64,000 nt of DNA from Pristimantibacillus sp052113225 (GCF_052113225.1 NZ_JBFRCT010000001.1:186001-250000), one strand, 5' to 3'; numbered from the stretch's first letter, positions 34,497 through 42,486 are shown. Notes: generated by a model from the sequence alone, not told the origin. Made by a program: numbers and translations.

Positions 34497-35190
34497 TAAT
34501 AGTACTTCCTCTCTTTATAGTCTTGTGCTGGAAAAATAATTAACCCAAACAAATACAAAAACCAACAGAAGCATTGGTTCCTGTGTTATGCTCGTTATTT
34601 ATTGGTTAAAGGGGCATTATTTTTATTTTATAACTAAACCTGCTAGTTAGTATCGTTTTCTAGGTGCCTAATTATGCATTCAAGTTCAATCGCGGACCTG
34701 CAGACCCATTTTCCGCGCCTCTGACTCATGAATTCACAGTATTTCATCCTGTAGTTAAATTAAAGAAAAGGATGATGAGGGGAAATAGGGAATTGAACAT
34801 GTGAAGGCCGGTCCTTCTAACCTAACGGATCCAAGCCATTTGTTGAATTCATACTATTTTCTCGATCGCTCTTACATACGCCATTTATCTTGGCGGCGTT
34901 GTTAAAAAGATGTATAAACAAAGCCTCCTGGAGGACATCAATAATATCTTTCTTGTATAAATTTTTATGTAAACATGCTTCAGATATGTATGGCGAAAGA
35001 CTTTATATAACATAAGGAGTTCTTAAAATACCTCTCTTATGGGTCTGGTCTGAGCAACCCGGATCACTGCTAAGGTGCAATCCACATCTAATGTAAGTCA
35101 AACGGAACTGAACTATAAAAAAATCGTTGTCGATGAAAAGTCCGAAAAGAGGGAACAGCGAGCGATTAGAGTTACTACAGAAGAAAGTAA
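34497..35190. other. Gene-poor stretch with short degenerate coding traces
   Basis: No complete gene is seen. At 34840-34960 one frame reads FSIALTYAIYLGGVVKKMYK and stops, like the end of a small membrane protein. At 34721-34760 lies one member of a 40-bp repeat pair (second copy at 36291-36330). A frame from 35075 (about 45 codons, Glu/Lys-rich) has no ribosome site and is probably chance or a remnant. Confidence 0.35.
34721..34760 (+). repeat. 40-bp dispersed repeat, copy 1
   Basis: CTGACTCATGAATTCACAGT followed by ATTTCATCCTGTAGTTAAAT. It matches 36291-36330 with about five differences, in the same orientation. The flanks are unrelated. Origin unknown; it may be the end of a lost mobile element. 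Confidence 0.5.
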
Positions 35191-35194
35191 ATAT

Positions 35195-35221
35195 GGGTGC
35201 AGGTTATCCTCCTGCACCCTG
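35195..35221. terminator. Hairpin terminator near the glycine-zipper gene
   Basis: GGGTGCAGG / CCTGCACCC with a 7-nt loop (35195-35219), 28 bp past the stop of the minus-strand gene at 35247. Confidence 0.65.
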
Positions 35222-35246
35222 ATATCCTACTTAATGATAGGGGAGA

Positions 35247-35459
35247 TTATTCTTTGTCGTCATTTTCATCATCAACAGCATCACCCGCTTTATTGCCCAA
35301 CGCTGCACCTATAGCACCACCTACAACAGTTCCGATTGGACCTAAAGCAGAACCTACGACAGCGCCTACAACGCCACCACCCATTGTTCTTAAAGTTTCT
35401 CCAGTGTTAATACCTTCTGCGTTGTGGTCAGAATCATTTTTTCGATTGTGGTCAGTCAT
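35247..35459 (-). CDS. Small glycine-zipper protein (70 aa)
   Basis: Charged N- and C-termini flank a glycine-zipper core: MGGGVVGAVVGSALGPIG then TVVGGAIGAALGNKAGDAVD, with GxxxG spacing as in membrane-associated glycine-zipper domains. GAGGGAGTGAG precedes the ATG on the minus strand. Similar small proteins are found in Bacillota genomes and are sometimes spore- or stress-associated, but no function is shown here. Confidence 0.7.
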   Translation of the reverse strand: MTDHNRKNDSDHNAEGINTGETLRTMGGGVVGAVVGSALGPIGTVVGGAIGAALGNKAGDAVDDENDDKE

Positions 35460-35829
35460 ATAATCTCACTCCCTCATTTTTATGAATGATGTTACTTGTT
35501 GCATATTCCGAAATATATCTTGCCCTAATAAGTTAAATGGATTCATTAACAAATCCAAAACAAGTGCACTGCCCATGCATTATTTTGAAGTATACAGGCC
35601 GTTGCCTTATCCCTGTAGTTCAGTTTCTGGATAGATTTCTTTTCCATGTATTTCAACGGGAATATTTCGGTTTCCAAAATAATTAGCTGCGGAGCTTAGT
35701 TTCGATGTAATTAAATCTTATAAGTGAAGAATGCTCGAAAAAATCATCTTCGTTTGCTTGATGAGGAAAGTTACAACATCTATCTAAACCTATTAGATGT
35801 CTAGATATATGAAATCGGCAGGCATTTGA
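35460..35829. other. Gene-free stretch between glycine-zipper gene and noncoding element
   Basis: AT-rich DNA with stops in all frames. The first part should hold the promoter of the minus-strand glycine-zipper gene. I see no repeat unit, RNA motif or coding remnant that can be supported. Confidence 0.35.
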
Positions 35830-36150
35830 ACTCCCATGAAAATTAAATTAGCTTAAAACTAGTAAAAGAGCATAGAAAAGAAGACCCAGAAGAACACTTT
35901 TTAAAAAAGGCAGAGCCTCCGATTGATCATTATATTAATTGAAGTGGAAGCATACGACTTTCTTTTAAAAATAAAGGTAAGGCTGGTGCAACCAGTTAAA
36001 AAGGATTAATCTCCCATAAGTGCTACCCGTATTGGGTGCGACATTCTGTGATGCACCGTGATGGTTGGAGTCAGACTAACGGTTAGGCTCTAATGGCACC
36101 AAAGTTCATACCTCTCTGGTGCAGCGCTGTTTTTTGCGCTGCATGGATGG
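35830..36150 (+). mobile_element. Noncoding structured repeat element, copy 3 (shortened variant)
   Basis: A 321-bp diverged copy of the element at 20.0 and 25.1 kb. The ends match (ACTCCCATGAAAATTAAATT and GCAGCGC...GCGCTGC). The core stem is kept with a compensated loop change (CTACCCGTATTGGGTGCGAC). About 60 bp between GTTCATA and the final hairpin are missing. Again the left arm of an attC-like unit (TTAACTGGAAACATTAACTT) begins at the right end. Confidence 0.6.
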
Positions 36151-36225
36151 TTAACTGGAAACATTAACTTAATAAAATAATGATGCAGCCGGTAACTATT
36201 ATCGGCTGCTTTTTACGTAATAACA
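36149..36225 (+). repeat. attC-like intergenic repeat unit 18
   Basis: Left arm GGTTAACTGGAAACATTAAC (36149-36168), hairpin GCAGCC...CGGCTGC (36184-36209) and TTTTTACGTAATAACATGTG as a poor right arm. Confidence 0.6.
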
Positions 36226-36290
36226 TGTGTTTCAAAAAGCGAATAGGAACTGATTAGTACGCTCCCTCGAAATAATTCAGTTTCCTCACT

Positions 36291-36330
36291 CAGACTCATG
36301 AATCCGCAGGATTTCATCCTGTAGTCAAAT
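36291..36330 (+). repeat. 40-bp dispersed repeat, copy 2
   Basis: CAGACTCATGAATCCGCAGG followed by ATTTCATCCTGTAGTCAAAT. It is the partner of 34721-34760. Confidence 0.5.
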
Positions 36331-36934
36331 GCGAGAATAGAATGTCTGATGTGACTTTGGTTCCTGCCTTGTTGGTTGTGCGAAGGACGAGGTGAATAAT
36401 GTGGGTTGGCGGTTACCCATCTCTAGGTAAGGACGTAGCGTGTTTCTCAACGTAAGGTATGATTGCTAGCGCCATGATCCAGACATTTTGCTGGTAGGCA
36501 CCTCAGAGTCATTGATTTCGAATCTGTTCTTGAACGTTGATAATATTAAGGTTTGAAAATGAGCCATATCGATTCTCCCTTTGTAATCCGGTTAGTTTTA
36601 GCGAAAGAAATCACCGGTAGGTAAAAACCCGCCGACTGGTGGATCTAGTGTTATCTCTCCAAAGAAATGACATACATACACATTGGCTATAAAGGCACCC
36701 CAGTGGGTGCCTTTCGATTTCGCCCTATTGATGATACGGTCAACCGTGAACCGTATCGCAAATAGTGGTAAAAAGGAGATGTTGAGATATTAGCTCTATG
36801 ATAAGGAGGGGATAGATTATAGATTGGATGGCAGAGATCGGATCCTAATTGAATTTAGAGCTACTTACTTAAAAAACATTAAGGGCAGCTTGGAGCTGTG
36901 ACTGAGTGATTTGTGATAACGACATTAATGGAGA
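36331..36934. other. Gene-poor stretch with a possible short minus-strand ORF
   Basis: On the minus strand, an AGGGAGAA site precedes an ATG at 36567 that opens 33 codons (MAHFQTLILSTFKNRF...) ending at 36466. It may be the start of a truncated gene. An inverted-repeat cluster ATACGGT...ACCGTAT is at about 36735-36757. A terminator-like hairpin lies at 36691-36714. No complete gene is supported. Confidence 0.35.
36691..36720. terminator. Strong terminator hairpin
   Basis: AAAGGCACCC / GGGTGCCTTT with a 4-nt loop, followed by CGATTT. No intact gene lies directly upstream on either strand, so it is probably left over from a lost gene. Confidence 0.6.
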
Positions 36935-37016
36935 ACGAATTAGCGTTTTAGTTCAATAAGAAACCAGTGACGAAGCTGCCGACACAATCGGCAGCTTAAT
37001 TGCGTTAACAGAGGTA
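36935..37016 (+). repeat. attC-like repeat unit 19 with interrupted right arm
   Basis: Left arm ACGAATTAGCGTTTTAGTTC (36935-36954), continuing AATAA, hairpin GAAGCTGCCGA/TCGGCAGCTTA (36972-36998) and GCGTTAACAG. The right arm then breaks off where a cluster of IS-end-like repeats begins. Confidence 0.65.
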
Positions 37017-37205
37017 TGTATAGAAATTCTTGTCGTCCGAGAGTTGAGAGCCATATATGTCGGGTGACAAGAACATAGTAACATTGTAAGCCGCATAAAT
37101 TGCGGCTTTTTTATTTTATGTTATCAAGTTCTTTTCAAAATGAATTGATAAGAACGTGATAACATTTCCGATGAGTGACTAGAACTTTGTAACATTCCCG
37201 ATAAG
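37017..37205 (+). mobile_element. IS-end remnant with multiple terminal repeats (IS21-like?)
   Basis: Direct repeats of the type TGACAAGAACATAGTAACAT occur at 37064, 37146 and 37175, with inverted relatives at 37118 and near 37024. A small terminator GCCGCA/TGCGGC with T run (37090-37112) lies among them. Several long terminal repeats next to a transposase terminator are typical of IS21-family ends. No transposase sequence remains, so the family is a guess. Confidence 0.45.
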
Positions 37206-37256
37206 ATCCTTCATTACGCCAGCTGCAGATTACAAAATCAGCGACAGTGTTTATTA

Positions 37257-37336
37257 AGCTAACTGGGAACGATAGTTCAGACAACACAATGGCGGCTGAT
37301 CACAGGATCAGCCGCCATTGTAATTAAACTGCAACC
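37257..37336 (+). repeat. attC-like intergenic repeat unit 20
   Basis: Left arm GCTAACTGGGAACGATAGTT (37258-37277), continuing CAGACAA, hairpin AATGGCGGCTGATC/GATCAGCCGCCATT (37288-37319) and a shortened right arm ATTAAACTGCAACC. Confidence 0.78.
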
Positions 37337-37388
37337 CTGATCAAAATGATGCGTCTAAAATATTAACTAATGATTGGAGGTATTATCT

Positions 37389-37688
37389 TTGTTGAAAATT
37401 ATAAGAAAGAAGCCAGTATGGATTGCATTATGTTTAATTCTTATTCTTCCACTTATAATGACGAAACCCTCGAAAATTGATTACATAAATCATTGGAAAG
37501 AGAGCCACAAAGGTATGGAGGCTCATACAGTTCACACTAAGAATTTTCTTATATACTCAACCTATCAAATGGGAGGTTATGACGATATAATGCCTATAAC
37601 GATAGGGATTTGGGGGGGGATTGATCGATACAAATATGTATTGAGAAGAGGGCCCGCTGCATCTCGAATTACGCTAAACGAGGAATGA
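37389..37688 (+). CDS. Membrane-anchored protein of unknown function, C-terminus run into a repeat
   Basis: A protein of about 99 residues from a TTG at 37389 (GGAGG 8 bp upstream; a second TTG follows). An N-terminal helix (PVWIALCLILILPLIMTK) is followed by a short extracellular part. The last residues (ITLNEE) and the stop are encoded by the left arm of the next repeat (CGCTAAACGAGGAATGATAG). This suggests the native C-terminus was lost and the frame extended into the repeat. Family not recognised. Confidence 0.5.
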   Translation: MLKIIRKKPVWIALCLILILPLIMTKPSKIDYINHWKESHKGMEAHTVHTKNFLIYSTYQMGGYDDIMPITIGIWGGIDRYKYVLRRGPAASRITLNEE

Positions 37689-37769
37689 TAGTTCAGCAAT
37701 CAAGGAGCAGTTTGCCGCAATATCAAGTGCTCCTTTTCTATTAAGTTAATGATCAGCATAGTTAAATAA
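37672..37769 (+). repeat. attC-like intergenic repeat unit 21
   Basis: Left arm CTAAACGAGGAATGATAGTT (37674-37693), hairpin AAGGAGCA...TGCTCCTT (37702-37735) and right arm GTTAATGATCAGCATAGTTA (37745-37764). Confidence 0.75.
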
Positions 37770-37829
37770 AAGTATTATCATAATGATATTGATATTCCCC
37801 TGTCAATAGATAAATGGAGGTATGTTTCT

Positions 37830-38561
37830 ATGGCCGATGAACTTTTCGAAAATTCTCGTCTCGCTGCGATTTATGACGCATTTGATTCGGACCGTTCCGA
37901 CCTCGATGCTTATGAGGGAATGGTTAACGAGTTTGGTGCGCATTCTGTGCTCGACATCGGCTGTGGAACAGGAACTTTCGCCTGTCGTCTTGCTGCCCAG
38001 GGTATCAAGGTCATTGGAGTTGATCCAGCCGCAGCTTCTCTCAATGTAGCTCGAACTAAAACTTGGGCCAACTGTGTCGAATGGATTCTTGGCGATACAA
38101 AAGACCTTTCTCCTATGGCAGTGGACATCGCGACGATGACCGGCAACGTCGCCCAGGTTTTCCTGACCGATAGAGAGTGGAAGGAGACCCTCTGTGCAGT
38201 GTATGACTCATTGCGCCTCGGAGGACGTTTCGTTTTTGAAGCACGGGACCCTAACGCACAGGCATGGCACAGATGGACCAAGGAGAACACCTATCGCTGC
38301 GTTATGGTGCCCAACTATGGCAATGTGGAAGGATGGGTCGAGGTCACTGATGTTAAAAATTCTTTCGTATCCTTCCGGTGGACTTATATCTTCGAGAGTG
38401 ATGGTGCTCTTATCACGTCAGACTCGACATTACGCTTTCGGAGTCGCAAAGAGATTGTTAATTCGCTTCAAGAAGTGGGCCTATCTGTGGATGATGTTCG
38501 AGGAGCTCCCGATCGTCCGGGACTTGAATTTGTCTTTATCGCTAGCCGTCCGACGGCTTAG
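37830..38561 (+). CDS. Class I SAM-dependent methyltransferase
   Basis: A 243-residue protein with the SAM-binding motif VLDIGCGTGTFACRLAAQG, an acidic strand end (VIGVDPAA) and SLRLGGRFVFEARDP, typical of Methyltransf_25/11 enzymes. The C-terminal part (FRWTYIFESDGALITSDSTL) matches a subgroup often annotated as small-molecule methyltransferases. GGAGGTATG precedes the ATG. It is a cassette-like gene flanked by a repeat unit upstream. Substrate unknown. Confidence 0.88.
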   Translation: MADELFENSRLAAIYDAFDSDRSDLDAYEGMVNEFGAHSVLDIGCGTGTFACRLAAQGIKVIGVDPAAASLNVARTKTWANCVEWILGDTKDLSPMAVDIATMTGNVAQVFLTDREWKETLCAVYDSLRLGGRFVFEARDPNAQAWHRWTKENTYRCVMVPNYGNVEGWVEVTDVKNSFVSFRWTYIFESDGALITSDSTLRFRSRKEIVNSLQEVGLSVDDVRGAPDRPGLEFVFIASRPTA

Positions 38562-38661
38562 GTGCCACTCCTGCTGAAAGGTGAACGAAATCTGGACTAT
38601 TTTTATGATTCTCTAAGCCTGTTAACTTGGCATAGTTAATCAAACATAAGGAGTTATTTGC

Positions 38662-38883
38662 ATGAAAAAATCATTAATATTTGCTATATTAGGTGCAATT
38701 GTTTGGTTAGGTGCAGCATTGTTAGGTGGATTATATTTCTTTAATACGATGCAGGATCATTCTGATTTTTTCGCCGATCCTAGTCCAGTCCCACTCTTTA
38801 TTTATTCATTTATTTCTGGAATTGGATTTCTGGTAACAATAGCTTCGTTCATCATCTATATAGTTTCACTATTAAAAAAGTAA
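38662..38883 (+). CDS. Small two-helix membrane protein (73 aa)
   Basis: AAGGAG precedes the ATG. Helices LIFAILGAIVWLGAALLGGLY and FISGIGFLVTIASFIIYIV flank a short acidic external loop; a KK end marks the cytoplasmic side. Function unknown; a single gene between repeats. Confidence 0.6.
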   Translation: MKKSLIFAILGAIVWLGAALLGGLYFFNTMQDHSDFFADPSPVPLFIYSFISGIGFLVTIASFIIYIVSLLKK

Positions 38884-38900
38884 TGAGTTCTGTATCACAA

Positions 38901-38932
38901 CGGCAGCAGATCAGAGAATGATCAGTTGCTGG
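38901..38932 (+). repeat. attC-like unit hairpin 22 (arms degenerate)
   Basis: CGGCAGCAGATC...GATCAGTTGCTGG is the family hairpin. The left arm is not recognisable and the right side (ACGCTCATGGTTCATGATAG) is weak. Confidence 0.5.
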
Positions 38933-39006
38933 CAAGTAATCGACAAATTACGCTCATGGTTCATGATAGAATGTAACTTAATTATGCCCATGGGAGGTAG
39001 GTCAAA

Positions 39007-39318
39007 GTGAGTGTTTCAAATGAATGTCGTAAAGGAGATTCAATCTATATAATTGAATCATTCATCTCTAAAGTAGTGCTAGATCATGACAAATGTATTG
39101 ATTTATCCAAATCGAAAACCCTAAACGTTGGCGATAGCGTTATTTACTTAGATTGGAGCTTAAAATCTGTTGGAGACAACTTATTTTATATAATCGAATA
39201 CAGGGATCAATATGGTGAAGAACTTGAGGCAACTGAAACTTATTTCGTATCTGAAGAGGTTTGGAACAACTTACAGCGATATTTTGAAGAACATAATCAA
39301 CCATACGGGGCTCGTTAG
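39007..39318 (+). CDS. Hypothetical protein (103 aa)
   Basis: GTG start after GGGAGGTAGG. A soluble mixed alpha/beta protein (VVLDHDKCIDLSKSKTLNVG; FYIIEYRDQYGEELEATETY) with no known motif. The stop overlaps a repeat left arm (CTCGTTAGTTAAGCAA). Small proteins of this kind in arrays are often immunity or inhibitor proteins, but nothing here proves it. Confidence 0.55.
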   Translation: MSVSNECRKGDSIYIIESFISKVVLDHDKCIDLSKSKTLNVGDSVIYLDWSLKSVGDNLFYIIEYRDQYGEELEATETYFVSEEVWNNLQRYFEEHNQPYGAR

Positions 39319-39402
39319 TTAAGCAACACCGCGGCAGCAGATCAGAGGATGATCTGCTGCCTTTCTTATTTATGTAAGGGTAGCTTAATCCAATATGTGG
39401 TA
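39308..39402 (+). repeat. attC-like intergenic repeat unit 23
   Basis: Left arm remnant GGGCTCGTTAGTTAAGCAA, hairpin GGCAGCAGATC/GATCTGCTGCC (39333-39361) and right arm GTAAGGGTAGCTTAATCCAA (39374-39393), continuing TATGTGGTA as in three other units. Confidence 0.7.
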
Positions 39403-39525
39403 TTATCACAGATAACGACAAATAATAAAAAATATTTTTCTTGAAATTGTAGAAATCGGAATAACTGAAACGACATTATAACGAAACCAAATTCTAATAC
39501 GGTTATATAAGAGAGGAGTTTTAGA

Positions 39526-39873
39526 ATGAATTACACGTTGATGTTTTATGAGAGTCAGGAAGACTTTGCGGCAAGAAAGGATCCCGCAAGACAAGATGAA
39601 TATTTGGCAAGCTGGACGCATTATGTACATGCTTTGCGGGAAGCAGGAGTTGTGGTGTTTGGCTCGGGTCTCTATGCTCCTGAGACGGCTGCTACGATGA
39701 AGCGGCGCGGTGGTGAGCTGGTTGTTCAGGATGGACCGTTTCCCGAGACAAAAGAACAGCTTGGCGGGATATTCGTTATTGATGTTCCGGACCTAGACAC
39801 CGCTTTAGAGTGGGCTGCCCGGGGACCTGTTGATACGGTTGAGGTTAGACAGAATATTCCTGCGTTGAAGTAA
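39526..39873 (+). CDS. YciI/DGPF-domain protein
   Basis: A 115-residue dimeric ferredoxin-like protein with the signature DGPFPETKEQLGG of the DGPF (PF03795) family and the expected start NYTLMFYESQEDF. GAGAGGAG precedes the ATG. It sits 7 bp upstream of an ECF sigma factor of the type regularly paired with DGPF proteins (the ECF42-type arrangement), so the two should form an operon. The biochemical role of DGPF proteins is not established. Confidence 0.87.
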   Translation: MNYTLMFYESQEDFAARKDPARQDEYLASWTHYVHALREAGVVVFGSGLYAPETAATMKRRGGELVVQDGPFPETKEQLGGIFVIDVPDLDTALEWAARGPVDTVEVRQNIPALK

Positions 39874-39880
39874 TCATTCT

Positions 39881-41104
39881 ATGGAAACTCATCAGATCAT
39901 TGAAGAGACGGCACGTAATGCATATGGCCGATTGCTATCCTTTCTGACTGTAAATTGGCGGGATCTGCAGGCAATAGAGGATGCTATAGGAGATGCTTTT
40001 CTCGCCGCTCTCGAGACTTGGCCAAAGGTTGGCATTCCGGATATGCCTGAAGCTTGGCTGCTGACTACCGCCCGTAGACGACTTATTGATCGTGCCCGCC
40101 GTACCCGAATTTCCGAAATGGCGTTGCCGACACTCCTTGCTATGTCTGAGGATACACAACGTCTGACTTCTTCAAGCTATACGTTTCCGGACGAACGTTT
40201 GAGGATGATGTTTCTTTGTACTCATCCAGCAATTGATCCCGGGATGCGTACGCCACTTATGCTGCAGACGGTGCTTGGGATCGATGCAGCTCGAATTGCG
40301 TCCGCATTCATCATCAAGCCCTCCACCATGAGCCAGCGTCTTACTCGGTTAAAAGCAAAAATTCGTGCCGAACGCTTAACTTTTGAAACGCCTGGTTCAG
40401 AAGAGATCCCTGATCGTCTCGATTCTGTTCTGGAGACCATTTATGCTGCTTACGGGAGCGGGTGGGAGGAGGCTGCCATTGTTGATTCACCTCGGAAGAG
40501 TTTGGCGGAGGAAGCGATCTATCTGGGGAGGCTGCTTCTTCAATTCGTACCCCGCGAACCAGAAGTTTACGGTCTATTGGCACTCATGCTGCATTGCGAG
40601 GCACGCCGAGAGGCTCGACATGATGATAAAGGAAACTATATTCCACTCACTGAGCAAAATTGTACACTTTGGAAGCAAGGCTTGATCATGGAGGCGGAGG
40701 ATTATCTACGTGCTGCCTCTCAAGCCGGTGGAATTGGTCGCTTTCAACTCATGGCAGCGATTCAATCAGTACATGCGCAGCGTTTATGGACTGGACGTAT
40801 CGAGTGGGAGGCTATTGCTCAGTTATATGAAGGCCTCGTTCGAATAAATCCTACACTTGGCGCATTAGTCGGTCGAGCAGCAGCGGTCGCGGAGGTTTAT
40901 GGATCAGAACACGGCGTTATCTTGCTGGAAGCTATACCATCTGCGGATGTGGTGGCCTATCAGCCCTACTGGGCGCTTGCCGGTCATTTGTACAAGCGGC
41001 TGGAGCGAAAAGAAGAGGCTCGCTCTGCATACAGCCGTGCTATTGGACTAAGCACTGAAGTTTCTATTCGACAATTTCTAAGCCGCCAAGCTTCTGAGAT
41101 TTAA
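39881..41104 (+). CDS. ECF sigma factor with C-terminal extension (ECF42 type)
   Basis: A 407-residue RNA polymerase sigma factor. Sigma region 2 is at about residues 10-75 (DLQAIEDAIGDAFLAALE; WLLTTARRRLIDRARR). Region 4 is at about 110-165 (IASAFIIKPSTMSQRLTRLK). A helical extension of about 230 residues (DUF6596/TPR-like: YGLLALMLHCEARREAR, LAGHLYKRLERKEEARSAY) is the hallmark of ECF42-like sigma factors, which lack a classical anti-sigma partner. Genetically linked to the upstream DGPF gene. Confidence 0.86.
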   Translation: METHQIIEETARNAYGRLLSFLTVNWRDLQAIEDAIGDAFLAALETWPKVGIPDMPEAWLLTTARRRLIDRARRTRISEMALPTLLAMSEDTQRLTSSSYTFPDERLRMMFLCTHPAIDPGMRTPLMLQTVLGIDAARIASAFIIKPSTMSQRLTRLKAKIRAERLTFETPGSEEIPDRLDSVLETIYAAYGSGWEEAAIVDSPRKSLAEEAIYLGRLLLQFVPREPEVYGLLALMLHCEARREARHDDKGNYIPLTEQNCTLWKQGLIMEAEDYLRAASQAGGIGRFQLMAAIQSVHAQRLWTGRIEWEAIAQLYEGLVRINPTLGALVGRAAAVAEVYGSEHGVILLEAIPSADVVAYQPYWALAGHLYKRLERKEEARSAYSRAIGLSTEVSIRQFLSRQASEI

Positions 41105-41141
41105 GTGACTCTGATAAAAAGATTTCCAAATGGCCGGTTGT

Positions 41142-41182
41142 AAAAATGCAGGATAGGGGAGTGCCCTTATTCTGCATTTTTG
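41142..41182. terminator. Terminator after ECF42 operon
   Basis: AAAAATGCAGGATAGGG / CCCTTATTCTGCATTTTT with a short loop, ending in a T run. It can act for both the sigma gene and the minus-strand MATE remnant. Confidence 0.85.
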
Positions 41183-41224
41183 CGTGTATTTGTCTTTTAC
41201 TGTACTAAACTTTCCAAATCCGGC

Positions 41225-41925
41225 TGCAATTTATTTCGCAGAACATACAGCATGATGACTCCAACAAGGAACGAGACGGTATCCGCTATGACGAGTGACC
41301 AGACCACCCCGTGGAAGCCGTTCATTTGATTGGCGATAAAGAGAGAGCACAGGAATCAAAGTAATTCCTTGAATAATGGACATAATAAACGAGGCAGTTC
41401 CTTGCGCTGTTGCTTGGAAAATCCCCGTAAACAACGAGGTCATTCCTGTAATGAATAAAGACAAGAACGTTACGTGTAGAATATAGCTGCCCATTTCAAT
41501 TAACTGCGGGTCATTTGTAAATAAACCAATTAGGTGGTCGGAAATCAGATAGACGATGACGCCGAACAGGATAGCTAACACCGCAATCCCTTTGATTGTG
41601 AATCCAATCGTTTTCTTCATACGTAATTTATTCGCTGTAAAAGAGAAGGCAATGAGTGGCACGACTCCCTCGCATAAGCCCATCAGAATAACCTCAGGAA
41701 ATTGTAATAAACGTGATGAAATTCCGAATGCCGCTACGGCTTGCTCCCCATACTCAACCAGAAAACGGAAAATGTCCTTGGTAACCTTGAACCATTTGAG
41801 GGAGACGGATAAGAATTGGCTCTTAGATCCGATATGGAAGGCAAAGTATACACTCGCAGCCAAGTTAGAAATGACCGTAGCAGAAGCAACGCCGAATACG
41901 TCCCATTTACCAGCGTCTGGCCAAC
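41225..41925 (-). pseudogene. MATE-family efflux protein, C-terminal half
   Basis: The minus-strand frame reads DVFGVASATVISNLAASVYF, VAAFGISSRLLQFPEVILMG and SLFTGIFQATAQGTASFIMS, all from the second half of a MATE drug/sodium antiporter. The first half is missing, cut at about 41925. Near 41330 the frame shifts, so the last helices are read out of frame. It is probably non-functional. Confidence 0.8.
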
Positions 41926-42432
41926 CAGGTCTCTAAAGTGATCGTGGAGGAGTTCCACTCCGAGGGAGATTGGAAGGAGCAGTTGACGGAGTTTGCGGTG
42001 ACGGTTCGGAGTGTACTCAGCCGGTACCCCTGCTCAACGCAGCTTATGATGTTGACGCTGCCCCATGAACCGGACATGATTCGGTTCACCAATCGGATGC
42101 TGCTCTGCATAGAATCGACGCCGCTTGAGGAAGAGCAGAAATTACAATCGGTACTTACGCTTGTGAACTTTATCTTCTACTTTGTATTGGACAAATATCA
42201 GCATCAGCAGGCTTTTACCGCTATCCTTAAGGATGAGGAAATGCATCCGTTAGGAGAGATGGACCGTCTTCTGGACTCCATGAGCAATACGGATGCGGGA
42301 CTGTTCCGAGGTATGTACAAGAACGGGCTGTTCGGTTTGGTAGGGACCGATAGAGCGTTTGAATTCGGCTTGAAGTTGATACTGCTGGGGATTGAGCAAG
42401 TGATCAAGGAGCAGGAGAAGAAGGTGGGATAA
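41926..42432 (+). pseudogene. TetR-family regulator, C-terminal fragment
   Basis: About 165 codons of a TetR C-terminal ligand-binding domain (WKEQLTEFAVTVRSVLSRYP; GLFRGMYKNGLFGLVGTDRA; FEFGLKLILLGIEQVIKE). The helix-turn-helix is missing. The fragment begins where the divergent MATE remnant is cut. Both genes therefore lost their 5' halves in one deletion that removed the shared promoter. Confidence 0.78.
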
Positions 42433-42449
42433 TAGTGCAATTCAACACG

Positions 42450-42475
42450 ACAGCAGCCAGCAAATCGGCTGCTGT
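42450..42475 (+). repeat. attC-like unit hairpin 24
   Basis: ACAGCAGCC...GGCTGCTGT, preceded by AATAGTGCAATTCAACA as a very degenerate left arm. No right arm is seen. Confidence 0.45.
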
Positions 42476-42486
42476 TTCTCATTTGT

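Noticed and set aside
35075..35463. Two plus-strand ORFs overlapping the glycine-zipper gene
   Set aside because: The minus-strand gene has a proper ribosome site and a glycine-zipper pattern; the plus-strand frames have neither.
20004..36150. The 375-bp element as a group II intron remnant
   Set aside because: No domain V signature or maturase trace was found, and the ends lack the GUGYG...AY pattern.
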